From Archaeoglobaceae archaeon (GTDB lineage: Archaea > Halobacteriota > Archaeoglobi > Archaeoglobales > Archaeoglobaceae), in the NCBI GenBank assembly GCA_027064525.1, contig JAMOPJ010000008.1, positions 96,929 to 160,928 of the forward strand: a stretch of DNA of 64,000 nt, read 5' to 3'. Position numbers and translations under genes: made by a program. The notes under the pieces are model-generated. The model did not search any database and was not told where the DNA came from. It saw only the letters and a program-made list of their open reading frames with translations. This document shows positions 34,541 to 42,549 of the stretch, piece after piece; positions within the stretch are counted from its first letter, which is position 1, and each line of letters opens with the position of its first letter.

Positions 34541-35377
34541 TTATTTGAATTTCGCCGATTCATACTTCCAAATCAAATCGAAATACTTCTTCATTCCAGC
34601 AACCAAACTTGGATTCTCAGTCACAGCGGCATCTCTCAGGTATAAAGGTGTTCTGGGGTCTTCCACAACAAATATCGCCTTTCCTGATGTATAATCGTAA
34701 CTGGGATCGATTATAGCTCCTCTTAAAGGCAAAATCGTCTTACTGAATTTTATTTCCACATCTTTCAAATCCTCCTTAAGCAAATCCACGATTTCCTCCT
34801 GAACCCTCTTACTCCTTTCATCCAGAAACTCTGTTCCGAGAAGTAGGATCTTAACGTTAACACCCCTATTAACAGCAGATATCAGTTCATTTTTAACCTT
34901 AGGATAGTATTCGAAGACCTTTGAAATTATGTCAATCTCCCTTCTCGCCTCCAAATACATAAGTCTCGTTTCTCTCTCCGAGGGTTCTCCAACTTTAATG
35001 ACCTTTATTAACTCTCTGGATTTCGTTTCTAGGGGCTTATACAGTTCTCTTAGGATTTTTATAAGATCGTCGCCAACTTCCTCAATTCTTCTCAATCTCT
35101 TCCTATATTCCATCTCTATGTTGTACTTTAACCTCTCCACTATCTCTTCGGGAGTCTTGGCCCTATATCTAATCGGTCTTCCCGGCTTCTTATCAACCAA
35201 GCCCATATCGACAAGCTGATCCAAGACAGAGTAGACCTTGGCTCTTGGAACCCCGCTGAGCTGACTTATATCGGAAGCTTTGGATTCTCCGCACTGTATC
35301 AGGGCTGTCAAAACCTTAGCTTGGTATAAACTCAACCCCAACTCCTCAAACAATCTCTCGATGTCCATGCCAATCAT
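34541..35377 (-). CDS. TrmB-family transcriptional regulator
   Basis: A 278-residue protein. The N-terminal TrmB winged helix reads LGLSLYQAKVLTALIQCG, then ASDISQLSGVPRAKVYSVLDQLVDMGLVDKKPGRP, and is followed by a coiled-coil-like helix (about 85-130) and a C-terminal effector domain (AVNRGVNVKILLLG). Archaeal TrmB proteins sense sugars. The ATG at 35377 lies about 20-25 bases after CTTATAATC and lacks a ribosome site, so it is probably leaderless. It heads the minus-strand flippase operon and is divergent from the sqd1-like gene, with a palindrome between, so it likely controls both sides. Confidence 0.88.
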   Translation of the reverse strand: MIGMDIERLFEELGLSLYQAKVLTALIQCGESKASDISQLSGVPRAKVYSVLDQLVDMGLVDKKPGRPIRYRAKTPEEIVERLKYNIEMEYRKRLRRIEEVGDDLIKILRELYKPLETKSRELIKVIKVGEPSERETRLMYLEARREIDIISKVFEYYPKVKNELISAVNRGVNVKILLLGTEFLDERSKRVQEEIVDLLKEDLKDVEIKFSKTILPLRGAIIDPSYDYTSGKAIFVVEDPRTPLYLRDAAVTENPSLVAGMKKYFDLIWKYESAKFK

Positions 35378-35412
35378 ACGTAGACTCAGGAAGATTATAA
35401 GATTTGGGGAAA

Positions 35413-35450
35413 AATTCATATATGAATTGTTACCACTATTAGTAATAACA
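35413..35450. promoter_or_regulatory. Palindromic TATA element and 23-bp operator between regulator and sqd1-like gene
   Basis: 35413-35428 is a perfect 16-base palindrome centred on CATATATG and can act as a TATA box in both directions. 35428-35450 is a 23-base near-perfect palindrome (arms TGTTACCACTA and TAGTAATAACA around a central T, 9 of 11 pairs matching). It lies between the TATA element and the ATG at 35468, where a bound regulator would block initiation. The adjacent TrmB-type protein is the natural candidate. Confidence 0.65.
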
Positions 35451-35467
35451 AACGGAGTTGGGTGTAT

Positions 35468-36640
35468 ATGACGATATTGGTAACAGGTGCCGACGGTTAT
35501 ATAGGCTGGCCTCTGATGCTTAAACTTGCGAAGGAGTTTCCCGAAGAACGCATAATCGGTATCGACAACTTTGGAAGGAGGAGATGGGTTGAGGAGGTTG
35601 GAGCAGATAGCATAATTCCGATCGCTACAATGGAGGAAAGGATGAAGAGAGCCCATGAGCTGGGATTCAAAAATATAAGCTTCGTCTATGGAGATCTAAC
35701 GGATAGAGATTTCGTTAGGACGGTTATAAGAGTATTCAAGCCGGATGTCGTTCTGCACCTCGCAGCCCAACCCTCCGCACCTTACTCGCAGATAAATTTG
35801 GATAAAGCATATTACACGCAGAAGAACAACGTTCTCAGTTCTCTAAATCTTCTCTGGGCTTTGAGAGAGGAGGGCTTGACGAAGACTCATTTCGTAGAGA
35901 CTACGACCACCGGAATTTACGGAGCTCCGAATTTACATATTCCCGAGGGATTCGTTGAGGTTATCGACAAATTCGGAAACAAAGATATCCTACCATTTCC
36001 AAACATCGCCACGAGCTTCTATCACGTAACCAAAGGATTTGATGCGGTTAACATGTGGTTGACGAACCTCCAAACCGGGATGCCCTGCACCGATGTCAGG
36101 ACGAGCATAGTCTATGGAACAGATACAGAAGAGACGAAGCTCGACGAGAAACTCGCTACAAGATTCGACGTAGACTTCTACTTCGGCACGTTGTTCAACA
36201 GATGGGTTGCGATGATAATAGCTGACCATCCTTTAACGGTTTACGGCTCGGGAAATCAGATCAAGCCGTTCATAAGCTTGGAAGATGCCTGTCAGAGTCT
36301 AGTTAACATAGTCAAGGAGGGAAACGATGGGGAGTATAAAGTTTACAATCAGCTCGTCGAATATGTTAGAATAAAAGATTTGGCTGAAGAACTAAACAAA
36401 GCTGCTGAAGAGGTTCTGGGAAGAAGCCCCGGCATAGAGTTCATTCCGAATCCGAGAAAGGAGAAGGAGGAAAGCGAATATAAATTCGATAACTCCAAGT
36501 TCGTGAAGGTTTTGGGAAAGCCAAAGCATCCTAGGATGAAAGACACGCTTGTTGAGGTTGTCGAAAAATTGCAGAGGTATAAGGATCGTATCGAGGCTTA
36601 TAAAGATCTGTTCATACCGAAGAAGGTGATCAAGAAATGA
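35468..36640 (+). CDS. UDP-sulfoquinovose synthase-like (Sqd1/Agl3 type)
   Basis: A protein of 390 residues related to the SDR enzymes that convert UDP-glucose plus sulfite to UDP-sulfoquinovose. Features shared with plant SQD1 and Sulfolobus Agl3, and not with ordinary epimerases, are TGADGYIGWPLMLKLA, the DNFGRRRW stretch, IATMEERMKRA, AAQPSAPYSQIN, TTTGIYGAPNLHIPEG, SFYHVTKGFD with the Y-x3-K pair, GTLFNRWV, HPLTVYGSGNQ and the ending NPRKEKEESEYKFD. The ATG at 35468 follows GGGTGT. It sits in the glycan locus, overlapping another SDR gene by 4 nt, which suggests a sulfonated sugar in the surface glycan. Confidence 0.88.
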   Translation: MTILVTGADGYIGWPLMLKLAKEFPEERIIGIDNFGRRRWVEEVGADSIIPIATMEERMKRAHELGFKNISFVYGDLTDRDFVRTVIRVFKPDVVLHLAAQPSAPYSQINLDKAYYTQKNNVLSSLNLLWALREEGLTKTHFVETTTTGIYGAPNLHIPEGFVEVIDKFGNKDILPFPNIATSFYHVTKGFDAVNMWLTNLQTGMPCTDVRTSIVYGTDTEETKLDEKLATRFDVDFYFGTLFNRWVAMIIADHPLTVYGSGNQIKPFISLEDACQSLVNIVKEGNDGEYKVYNQLVEYVRIKDLAEELNKAAEEVLGRSPGIEFIPNPRKEKEESEYKFDNSKFVKVLGKPKHPRMKDTLVEVVEKLQRYKDRIEAYKDLFIPKKVIKK

Positions 36641-37617
36641 AGATAGTTGTAACTGGTGCAGCAGGCTACGTTGGAAGTTATCTGATAAACAAACTGCTGG
36701 AAGATGAGAGATTTGTGGGATATGAAATTGTAGGTGTTGACAACTTTTTGGTGGGTAAGAGAGAAAATTACGAACTTATAAAGAAGGATAGAAGGGTTAA
36801 GCTGTTGCATGGAGACATATGCGACCGCGAATTTATTGGAGATCTACTGAAAGATGCTGAGATCGTGTATCATTTGGCAGCGATTTCTGGTGTCGTTCCG
36901 TGCAATAAGAATCCCATGCTTGCATTCAAGATTAACGTTGAGGGAACTCTAAACATGCTTGAGCAGAGCATCAAAAATGACGTTGAATATTTCATATACC
37001 CTTCGAGCGCTGCAGTTTACGGTGAAATAAATGGAAACTTAGCAAGAGAAGATTTACCGCCGAATCCACTGAACAATTACGGAGCTATGAAAGCGAGCTG
37101 TGAAATGTTATGCAAAGGATACTACAACAACTACGGTTTAGGAACGATTATATTGAGATTCACAAATATATATGGTGTTGGGACGTATCCAAAGTGGAGG
37201 ACTGTCGTTACGAACTTCATCTTGAGGGCTTTAACGGGTGAACCATTGGTAATTCATGGAACAGGCAAACAGAAAAGAGATTTCATCCACATAGACGATG
37301 TGATCGACATATATAAACTCATCATAACACCCAAAGCCAAAGGAGAGATTTTCAATGCTGGAAGCGGATTCACTGCAAGTGTGAAGGAGCTTGCGGATGT
37401 AGTATCAGAGATAGCAAAAAAGAATGGAATAAACGTCAAGATAACTTTTAAGGAGGCAAGGGAGTCCAAAGAAAGAACGTTTGCATACGATGTAAGCAAG
37501 ATAATGTCTTTGGGATTCAAACCGAAGTATGACATTAGAAAAGGCGTTGAAAAAACCTTTAATGACATACAATCAATTTTAAAAACAGGTTACAAAGAGT
37601 ATCAAAACGAAATTTGA
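36637..37617 (+). CDS. NAD-dependent sugar epimerase/dehydratase
   Basis: A 326-residue extended SDR. It has VTGAAGYVGSYLINKLL at the N-terminus, a YHLAAISGVVPC active-site strand, SSAAVYGE with the catalytic serine, the Y-x3-K pair in NNYGAMKASCE, and LRFTNIYG. The specific reaction cannot be read from sequence; UDP-glucose 4-epimerase-like or a reductase are options. It overlaps the sqd1-like gene by 4 nt and may work on the same sugar nucleotide. Confidence 0.88.
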   Translation: MKIVVTGAAGYVGSYLINKLLEDERFVGYEIVGVDNFLVGKRENYELIKKDRRVKLLHGDICDREFIGDLLKDAEIVYHLAAISGVVPCNKNPMLAFKINVEGTLNMLEQSIKNDVEYFIYPSSAAVYGEINGNLAREDLPPNPLNNYGAMKASCEMLCKGYYNNYGLGTIILRFTNIYGVGTYPKWRTVVTNFILRALTGEPLVIHGTGKQKRDFIHIDDVIDIYKLIITPKAKGEIFNAGSGFTASVKELADVVSEIAKKNGINVKITFKEARESKERTFAYDVSKIMSLGFKPKYDIRKGVEKTFNDIQSILKTGYKEYQNEI

Positions 37618-37675
37618 GTTTTCCTACTTTTAGTGCAGTAAGGTCTATTTACTCAGACATCAATGCATCGATGAT

Positions 37676-38254
37676 ATGAGGAGATATCTCTACTGCGATA
37701 CGTGTAAGGATGAGACGGAGCATGAGCTCATTAGGGAGGATAAACAGCTTTACCGCTGTTTGGAGTGTGGAACCGTAACGCAATACATGCCAGAGAAGGA
37801 GGTAAAGGTCAAGGCGATAATCAGCACCGGAGCGATCTCAAGAGTGGGGAGCGTAGTATTCAAGGAGTTTGACACGGTTGAGGTGGGAGATGAAATAGTT
37901 GTCGAAACCGCCGAAGGCTTCAGGATAGGAGAAGTCACAGCTATAGAGCTAAAGGACGGTAAAAGAACTAAATTTGCGGAAGTTAAGGATGTCGCAACGG
38001 TTTGGCTTAGAGATGTTGGAGAGGTGGAAGTTAAGTTCAGCCTGCACAAGGGAGCAGTTACTACGCCTTACAAGATGCTCACGTCCGGCGATACGGAGTT
38101 CGAGATCGGAGAAAAACTGAATATAGACAACCTGCTCTTCAGAATCACGAGGATGAAGCTGATAAACGGCAAACTGCTAAAGAGGGAGGGCGAAAGGGCT
38201 AAGGCTAAGGATATTAGGAGGATATATGCTATGTTCGAAAGGAAGCTGAGATGA
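37676..38254 (+). CDS. Zinc-ribbon protein (HVO_0476/COG1326 type)
   Basis: A 192-residue archaeal protein. It has an N-terminal zinc ribbon CDTCKDETEHELI plus YRCLECGTVTQ (Cys7, Cys10, Cys28, Cys31), followed by a beta-rich domain (GSVVFKEFDTVEVGDEIVVE, TEFEIGEKLNID) and a basic C-terminal helix. This matches a conserved archaeal family of unknown function thought to bind nucleic acid. It overlaps the next gene by 4 nt, a pairing that suggests a shared RNA-related role. A TATA-like TCTATTTAC precedes it at about 37642-37650. Confidence 0.82.
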   Translation: MRRYLYCDTCKDETEHELIREDKQLYRCLECGTVTQYMPEKEVKVKAIISTGAISRVGSVVFKEFDTVEVGDEIVVETAEGFRIGEVTAIELKDGKRTKFAEVKDVATVWLRDVGEVEVKFSLHKGAVTTPYKMLTSGDTEFEIGEKLNIDNLLFRITRMKLINGKLLKREGERAKAKDIRRIYAMFERKLR

Positions 38255-39270
38255 TAAGGCTGAGGGATTTCGTAAGGGTTGAGGACTGCTATTTCTCCGC
38301 CGTAGGCTACGAGCACAGCGATGGTGTCAAATGCCTGCTCAGATACGTTCCAAGCGATGACGGAGACAGAATCGATCGCTGGGGAAAGAGATACCGAAAG
38401 CTCAGTCATGGTGAGGCACTAAAGTATCATCGATTTAGAGAATTTCAGAAGGACGGAATCTTCGTGATACCTCATTCCAAAATCGACGAGATCTACAAGC
38501 CGGACGAAATGCTGGCGGAGGTCTGCAAGAGGGATGAGGTCGTCGCAAAGGTTGCGGATTTCTTCAGATTGCCGAAAATGGGTGTAACGGGTTCGAGGCT
38601 AATAGGTTTGAACGAAGACGATTCTGATGTGGATTTTGTCGTTTATGGCCGAAAAAACTTCGAATTGGGTCGGAAAAAGATAGCGAAAGGACTTGGAAGT
38701 GGAAAACTTAAGCCACCCGATTTGATTCGAATATATAAAAGGAGAAAGGTAACGCTACCTTTCGATATCTTCAGAGTTCACGAGGAGAGGAAGCTCAACA
38801 AAGCGATGTTGGATGGTATCCACTTCGATCTACTGTTCGTCCGAAACGACGAATCTACTCCGATTCCGGAGAAGAAGGGTAAAAAGCTTGGTATTGCTAC
38901 CGTTATTGCGAAGGTCGTCGATTCGAGCTACGCCTTCGATTATCCGGCGTCCTATTTTGTCGATCATCCCAAAATCAAAGCCGTTTTGAGTTTCACGCAT
39001 ACGTTCGTCGGGCAGGCTTTCGATGGTGAAACGATCGAAGCCCGAGGAGTCGTGGAAGAAATCGAGGGTGAACGTTATCTCATCGTTGGAACTCTTAGAG
39101 AGACTCAGCGGGAGTATATCGTTTCGAGAACATTATTAAATCGATTTAATCTTGAAGATGAATTCAAGAGATGGAAAGCAAAAGCTTTTAAATGTTCGTC
39201 TGATCCCAGCTCAATAAATTTAAAATCCGAGGGTGATCCAAAATATGGGGGGATTACAGTTGGTAGGTGA
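38251..39270 (+). CDS. Nucleotidyltransferase-fold protein (COG1665-like)
   Basis: A 339-residue protein with a polymerase-beta-type site GVTGSRLIGLNEDDSDVDFVVYG (about 109-131): GS, then SD-x-D with two metal-binding aspartates, and a further acidic strand IHFDLLFV. The N-terminal region (LRDFVRVEDCYFSAVGYEHS) and C-terminal OB-like half (ARGVVEEIEGERYLIVG) are specific to a conserved archaeal family without known function. It overlaps the zinc-ribbon gene by 4 nt. The ribosome site for hxlB is contained in its last codons. Confidence 0.82.
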   Translation: MIRLRDFVRVEDCYFSAVGYEHSDGVKCLLRYVPSDDGDRIDRWGKRYRKLSHGEALKYHRFREFQKDGIFVIPHSKIDEIYKPDEMLAEVCKRDEVVAKVADFFRLPKMGVTGSRLIGLNEDDSDVDFVVYGRKNFELGRKKIAKGLGSGKLKPPDLIRIYKRRKVTLPFDIFRVHEERKLNKAMLDGIHFDLLFVRNDESTPIPEKKGKKLGIATVIAKVVDSSYAFDYPASYFVDHPKIKAVLSFTHTFVGQAFDGETIEARGVVEEIEGERYLIVGTLRETQREYIVSRTLLNRFNLEDEFKRWKAKAFKCSSDPSSINLKSEGDPKYGGITVGR

Positions 39271-39271
39271 G

Positions 39272-39829
39272 ATGCTCATTAAATTTCTCGATACACTTGA
39301 GAAACACGTCAGAAACATCAAGAACGAACTCGACATGACGAAGGTTCAGGAGCTCATCGATGCTATAGAGGGTGCAAGGAGCATATTTGTCATGGGTGCT
39401 GGAAGGAGCGGTTTTGTTGCGAAGGCTTTTGCGATGAGACTTATGCATTTAGGCTACAACGTTTATGTTGTCGGAGAGACGGTAACTCCACGAATAAAGA
39501 AGGAAGATCTGCTCATCGCAATCTCTGGCTCTGGTGAAACTACTTCTGTCGTTAACATAAGCAGAAAAGCCAAGGAGCTAATCGGTTCGAAGCTTGTGGC
39601 AATCACTCAGAACAAAGACTCAACGCTCGCGAAGATGAGCGATATCGTTGTGTTGTTGAAGGGAAAGACCAAAACCGAAAGGAACGACGAGATCGCAAAG
39701 ATTGCACCTCTTGGAACGATGTTCGAACTAACGGCTCTGATCTTTTTGGACGGGCTCGTTGCCGAGCTTATGAAGCTTAAGAACCTAACCGAGAAGGATT
39801 TGGAAGCAAGACATGCGGTTTTGGAATGA
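39272..39829 (+). CDS. hxlB: 6-phospho-3-hexuloisomerase
   Basis: A 185-residue SIS-domain isomerase. FVMGAGRSGFVAKAFAMRLMH, AISGSGETTSVV (phosphosugar-binding serines), LVAITQNKDSTLAKMSD and the catalytic ending LTEKDLEARHAVLE with its glutamate and histidine are typical. It interconverts 3-hexulose 6-phosphate and fructose 6-phosphate; in archaea this reversed RuMP route supplies pentoses. ATG 39272 is preferred because AGGTGAG immediately precedes it; longer frames overlap the upstream gene. No hexulose-phosphate synthase is visible in the window. Confidence 0.95.
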   Translation: MLIKFLDTLEKHVRNIKNELDMTKVQELIDAIEGARSIFVMGAGRSGFVAKAFAMRLMHLGYNVYVVGETVTPRIKKEDLLIAISGSGETTSVVNISRKAKELIGSKLVAITQNKDSTLAKMSDIVVLLKGKTKTERNDEIAKIAPLGTMFELTALIFLDGLVAELMKLKNLTEKDLEARHAVLE

Positions 39830-39830
39830 A

Positions 39831-40595
39831 TTATCGGATCAACCTCAGTTTATCGACGATCTTGCTTATTCTGTTTTCAACTTTGAAGAAAACTGCCGGT
39901 GAATTGGATTTCTTCAAGACTATCTTCGATTCTTTACCAGCCGAAACTACCTTATGGCCATCCGCAACGACGAATGCTTCACTATCCACCTCTACTTCTA
40001 TAACCCTGTCAGCATGAACGACCCAAGGCTTCCAGCCCAATTTGAAGGGTGCAACCGGAACGATTAACATCGATTCGACGGATGGATCTATTATTGGTCC
40101 ACCCGTTGATAAAGCGTAAGCAGTTGAGCCTATAGGCGTTGAGAAAAGCATCCCGTCGCACCTTATGTCCTCAACTTTCGTTCCGTCAACGAAGACTTGA
40201 ACGTTTATCATCCTCGCCGGCTTAGCCGTAAGAACGGCTATCTCGTTCAAAGCGAGCAATCGCTCTCCATCCACTATACATTCGATTCTCATGAACTCCT
40301 CAGTTTCGAATTCCTCAATTGCCTTGAGCAGATGCTCCCTGAAATCTGTATCGCAGTGGGTTAACAGTCCGACCTTTCCAGTGTTTATTCCAAAAATGGG
40401 CGGAGTTTTAGTATCGATGAACTGCAAGAGCCTTAAAATCGTCCCATCTCCACCGACGCTGACTATGAAATCGAAATTCCTCGCTGTTCTCCAGTCTTCG
40501 AGTATTTCGGCCGATATTCCTAGCTCCGCTAAGAATTCTAAAACTTCCCTCGCTACGTTTGCTGAATCGGGTTTGTGGACTATGCAGGCTTTCAT
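39831..40595 (-). CDS. nadK: NAD kinase
   Basis: A 254-residue ATP-NAD kinase that makes NADP. It has the GGDGTILRLL motif (about 53-62), FGINTGKVGLLT, and DGMLFSTPIGSTAYALSTGGPI with the conserved NAD-binding stretch. It overlaps the FBPase/IMPase gene by 4 nt on the minus strand. In several archaea these two activities are adjacent or even fused, since the phosphatase can act as an NADP phosphatase. The operon therefore supports a role in NAD/NADP balance. Confidence 0.95.
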   Translation of the reverse strand: MKACIVHKPDSANVAREVLEFLAELGISAEILEDWRTARNFDFIVSVGGDGTILRLLQFIDTKTPPIFGINTGKVGLLTHCDTDFREHLLKAIEEFETEEFMRIECIVDGERLLALNEIAVLTAKPARMINVQVFVDGTKVEDIRCDGMLFSTPIGSTAYALSTGGPIIDPSVESMLIVPVAPFKLGWKPWVVHADRVIEVEVDSEAFVVADGHKVVSAGKESKIVLKKSNSPAVFFKVENRISKIVDKLRLIR

Positions 40596-41362
40596 TTGAT
40601 CAACTCCAGCAACTTCTGATGCAGATTAGGATTCGCAACTACCAGCGTCATCCTTTCGTCCATGGTGAACCTCTTACCGCTTAAATCGTTCCCTTCTACA
40701 TCGGTAGCCTTGGCTCCGGCGTTTTGAGCGATCAGAAGCCCGGCAGCTACATCGTAAATCCTGAGAAATCCCTTGCCTGCACCTTTTCTTATGTCTATGA
40801 AGCAGTCCATAGCACCTTCAGCAACAAAACAGAGCTCCAGAGCGGCACTTCCGTAAATCCTAAGCCTTTTGAAACCATAATTCCTAAAGGGATAGTAAAA
40901 TATCGCATCACACTCCGAAATATCCTCAGTTTTGGTAACTTCGATCTTCTCACCGTTCTTGAAGGCATTGCCGTTGATCGTGTAGTATTCATCGCCCGTT
41001 GCCAAGTTCATAACGTAACCGAAGAAAGCAGAACCCAAATCACCTTTCGAGAAGCAGAGAGAAACCGAGTAGATCGGAATACCCCTTGTAGCGTTGAAAG
41101 TTCCGTCTATAGGATCCAAAGCGACGTAAATGTCGCTCTCACCCAAAACTCCTGCTTCTTCGCTTACGATTCTAACGTCGTAGTTCTTTAGGATGGAGAT
41201 TGCAACATCTTCCGCAACCTTGTCGATCTTCTTTGTAGGAGTTCCGTCCTTTCCAATTCCGATGGTTTCTTTACTCTCCTTCGTTCCGGCGATTTTTGCT
41301 ACTGCCCTTCTGACCTCTTCACCGACCTCTCTGGAAATTTGCAGTGCCTCTTTCTGGTTCAT
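40592..41362 (-). CDS. suhB: Fructose-1,6-bisphosphatase / inositol-1-monophosphatase
   Basis: A 256-residue Mg-dependent sugar phosphatase. EEAGVLGESD supplies the first metal glutamate, ALDPIDGTFNATRGIP is the central metal motif, and AGKGFLRIYDVAAGLLIAQNAGA carries the final metal aspartate. Archaeal members act on both inositol monophosphate and fructose bisphosphate, serving inositol-lipid and compatible-solute synthesis or gluconeogenesis. ATG 41362 is used; a TTG three codons earlier is in frame. A TATATTTATC box about 25 bases upstream suggests a leaderless mRNA. Confidence 0.94.
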   Translation of the reverse strand: MNQKEALQISREVGEEVRRAVAKIAGTKESKETIGIGKDGTPTKKIDKVAEDVAISILKNYDVRIVSEEAGVLGESDIYVALDPIDGTFNATRGIPIYSVSLCFSKGDLGSAFFGYVMNLATGDEYYTINGNAFKNGEKIEVTKTEDISECDAIFYYPFRNYGFKRLRIYGSAALELCFVAEGAMDCFIDIRKGAGKGFLRIYDVAAGLLIAQNAGAKATDVEGNDLSGKRFTMDERMTLVVANPNLHQKLLELIK

Positions 41363-41414
41363 GGTTGCCAATTGGATGATAAATATAATAACGCTATCTG
41401 TTTGGCAAGACGAA

Positions 41415-41443
41415 AGCTTTAAATATTTGTGATAATCATTATT
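41415..41443 (+). promoter_or_regulatory. Promoter with small palindrome before the broken membrane gene
   Basis: TTTAAATATTT (41419-41429) is a good TATA box. It is followed by the palindrome ATAATCATTAT (41432-41442), which directly abuts the ATG at 41444. The motif resembles half of an iron-regulator (Fur/DtxR type) site, but is too short to assign. Confidence 0.4.
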
Positions 41444-41690
41444 ATGAATATGGGGAAATATAGGGTAAATTTTGCGCGATTAATATCGTTGATAGGTTGG
41501 AATCATAATCATTCTTCTTGGATTTATGTTCTTAGGTGCTGCATTTTACGGCCCAACACATTCTGAAGCATCACCAGCATCATTCTTTGCTTTCCTAATA
41601 GCTATCTTCCTCGCAATAGTATTTTGGATAATAGGTGCAATTTTTCTCTTCATAGGAAGGAAAGCATTCATATATGAAGGAGAAGATTGA
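41444..41690 (+). pseudogene. Small two-helix membrane protein interrupted by a frameshift
   Basis: A good promoter precedes ATG 41444. The first frame gives MNMGKYRVNFARLISLIGW and then loses coding character. From about 41500 another frame gives IIILLGFMFLGAAFYGP and later SFFAFLIAIFLAIVFWIIGAIFLFIGRKAFIYEGED with a stop at 41690. Joined, they make a roughly 80-residue protein with two membrane helices. One indel in the GGTTGGAATCATAATC stretch (about 41496-41511) would restore it. It could be a recent pseudogene, a sequencing error or programmed frameshifting; I cannot tell which. The function is unknown. Confidence 0.5.
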
Positions 41691-41691
41691 C

Positions 41692-41850
41692 TTACGAGAA
41701 GAATCTAAATGAATAGTCCCGTGTCAGTTCTTTAACGATCCGATCTCTTTTGCTCGTTTCAACCTTGGGCCTGTTCCAAAGTTCATCTAACTTTCTGAAA
41801 GTATCATCCCAAATTTCGAGTTGCCGATCATTTATAGGTTTCGAATTCAA
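41692..41850 (-). CDS. Possible 52-residue protein in frame after the fno stop
   Basis: Immediately after the TAA of the F420:NADP oxidoreductase gene the same frame stays open for 54 codons. It encodes a charged, amphipathic sequence (NDRQLEIWDDTFRKLDELWNR, then KVETSKRDRIVKELTRDYSF). A TTG at 41850 could start it; there is no ATG and no clear ribosome site. It could be a separate small protein, a C-terminal extension reached by readthrough, or a remnant. Codon choice looks like the neighbours. It ends one base from the end of the convergent broken gene. Confidence 0.35.
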   Translation of the reverse strand: MNSKPINDRQLEIWDDTFRKLDELWNRPKVETSKRDRIVKELTRDYSFRFFS

Positions 41851-41853
41851 ATT

Positions 41854-42495
41854 TTAAACGAACTTGATTCCTAAATCCCTCATCTTGTTGTTTATAGCTA
41901 TGTTAATCAGTAGAGGCGTAAGGCTTTCGACTATCCTCGAATTTCTCAAGCTTCCTGCATCCAAAGCTCTCAAACCCCTTATGCGGTTCGTAATTTCAAT
42001 CACGGTCTTCTTCGACTCAGCATCATCTCCACAAACTGCAACATCCCACTCGAATTCGGCATTCAAGTCCGCAAACTTCTTAGCTGGTATGTTATGATAA
42101 GCAGAAACGATCTTGCTATTGGGCAGAATGGACGCAAGCTTTTCGGCTGCAGAACCTTCAGGCAGAGTTACATAGATAAAGCCATTTTCAGTTTTCTCCA
42201 TCGGAACGATAGGAGAAACCACAATCTTTTTTGCAAGTTCATCCTTAAGCTCCTTTGCCGTATCGAAGGCGTGCTTCCAAGGGATCGTTATTATTGCGAT
42301 ATCACATTCCGCTGCAGCTCTTCTATTGTCCAGACCCCTTATATCGATTCCCAAGATCTTACAATACTCTTCAGCCTTTGATTCGGCCTTCTTGGCATCT
42401 CTCGATCCAACAATAACATCGTAGCCCAAACTTGCAAGCCTTAGAACGAGCCCTTTACCCAAGCTTCCAGTTCCACCAAGCACGGCGATCTTCAT
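41854..42495 (-). CDS. fno: F420H2:NADP+ oxidoreductase
   Basis: A 213-residue enzyme that exchanges hydride between coenzyme F420 and NADP. The sequence closely follows the Archaeoglobus enzyme: VLGGTGSLGKGLVLRLASLGYDV (about 5-27), VGSRDAKKAESKA (NADP-phosphate-binding S-R), IITIPWKHAFDTAKEL, NIPAKKFADL, CGDD and the ending RDLGIKF. It is of normal length. It links the F420 pool of the H4MPT pathway, which also includes ftr in this window, to NADPH for biosynthesis. Confidence 0.96.
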   Translation of the reverse strand: MKIAVLGGTGSLGKGLVLRLASLGYDVIVGSRDAKKAESKAEEYCKILGIDIRGLDNRRAAAECDIAIITIPWKHAFDTAKELKDELAKKIVVSPIVPMEKTENGFIYVTLPEGSAAEKLASILPNSKIVSAYHNIPAKKFADLNAEFEWDVAVCGDDAESKKTVIEITNRIRGLRALDAGSLRNSRIVESLTPLLINIAINNKMRDLGIKFV

Positions 42496-42549
42496 CGACC
42501 GATGTAGAATTCCTCAATATTTTATTATGTCGTTTGTTAACGTAGCATC

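Noticed and set aside
41692..42495. Recoding of the fno stop as selenocysteine or pyrrolysine
   Set aside because: The stop is TAA, whereas those systems use TGA and TAG. Ordinary readthrough or a separate small gene remain possible.
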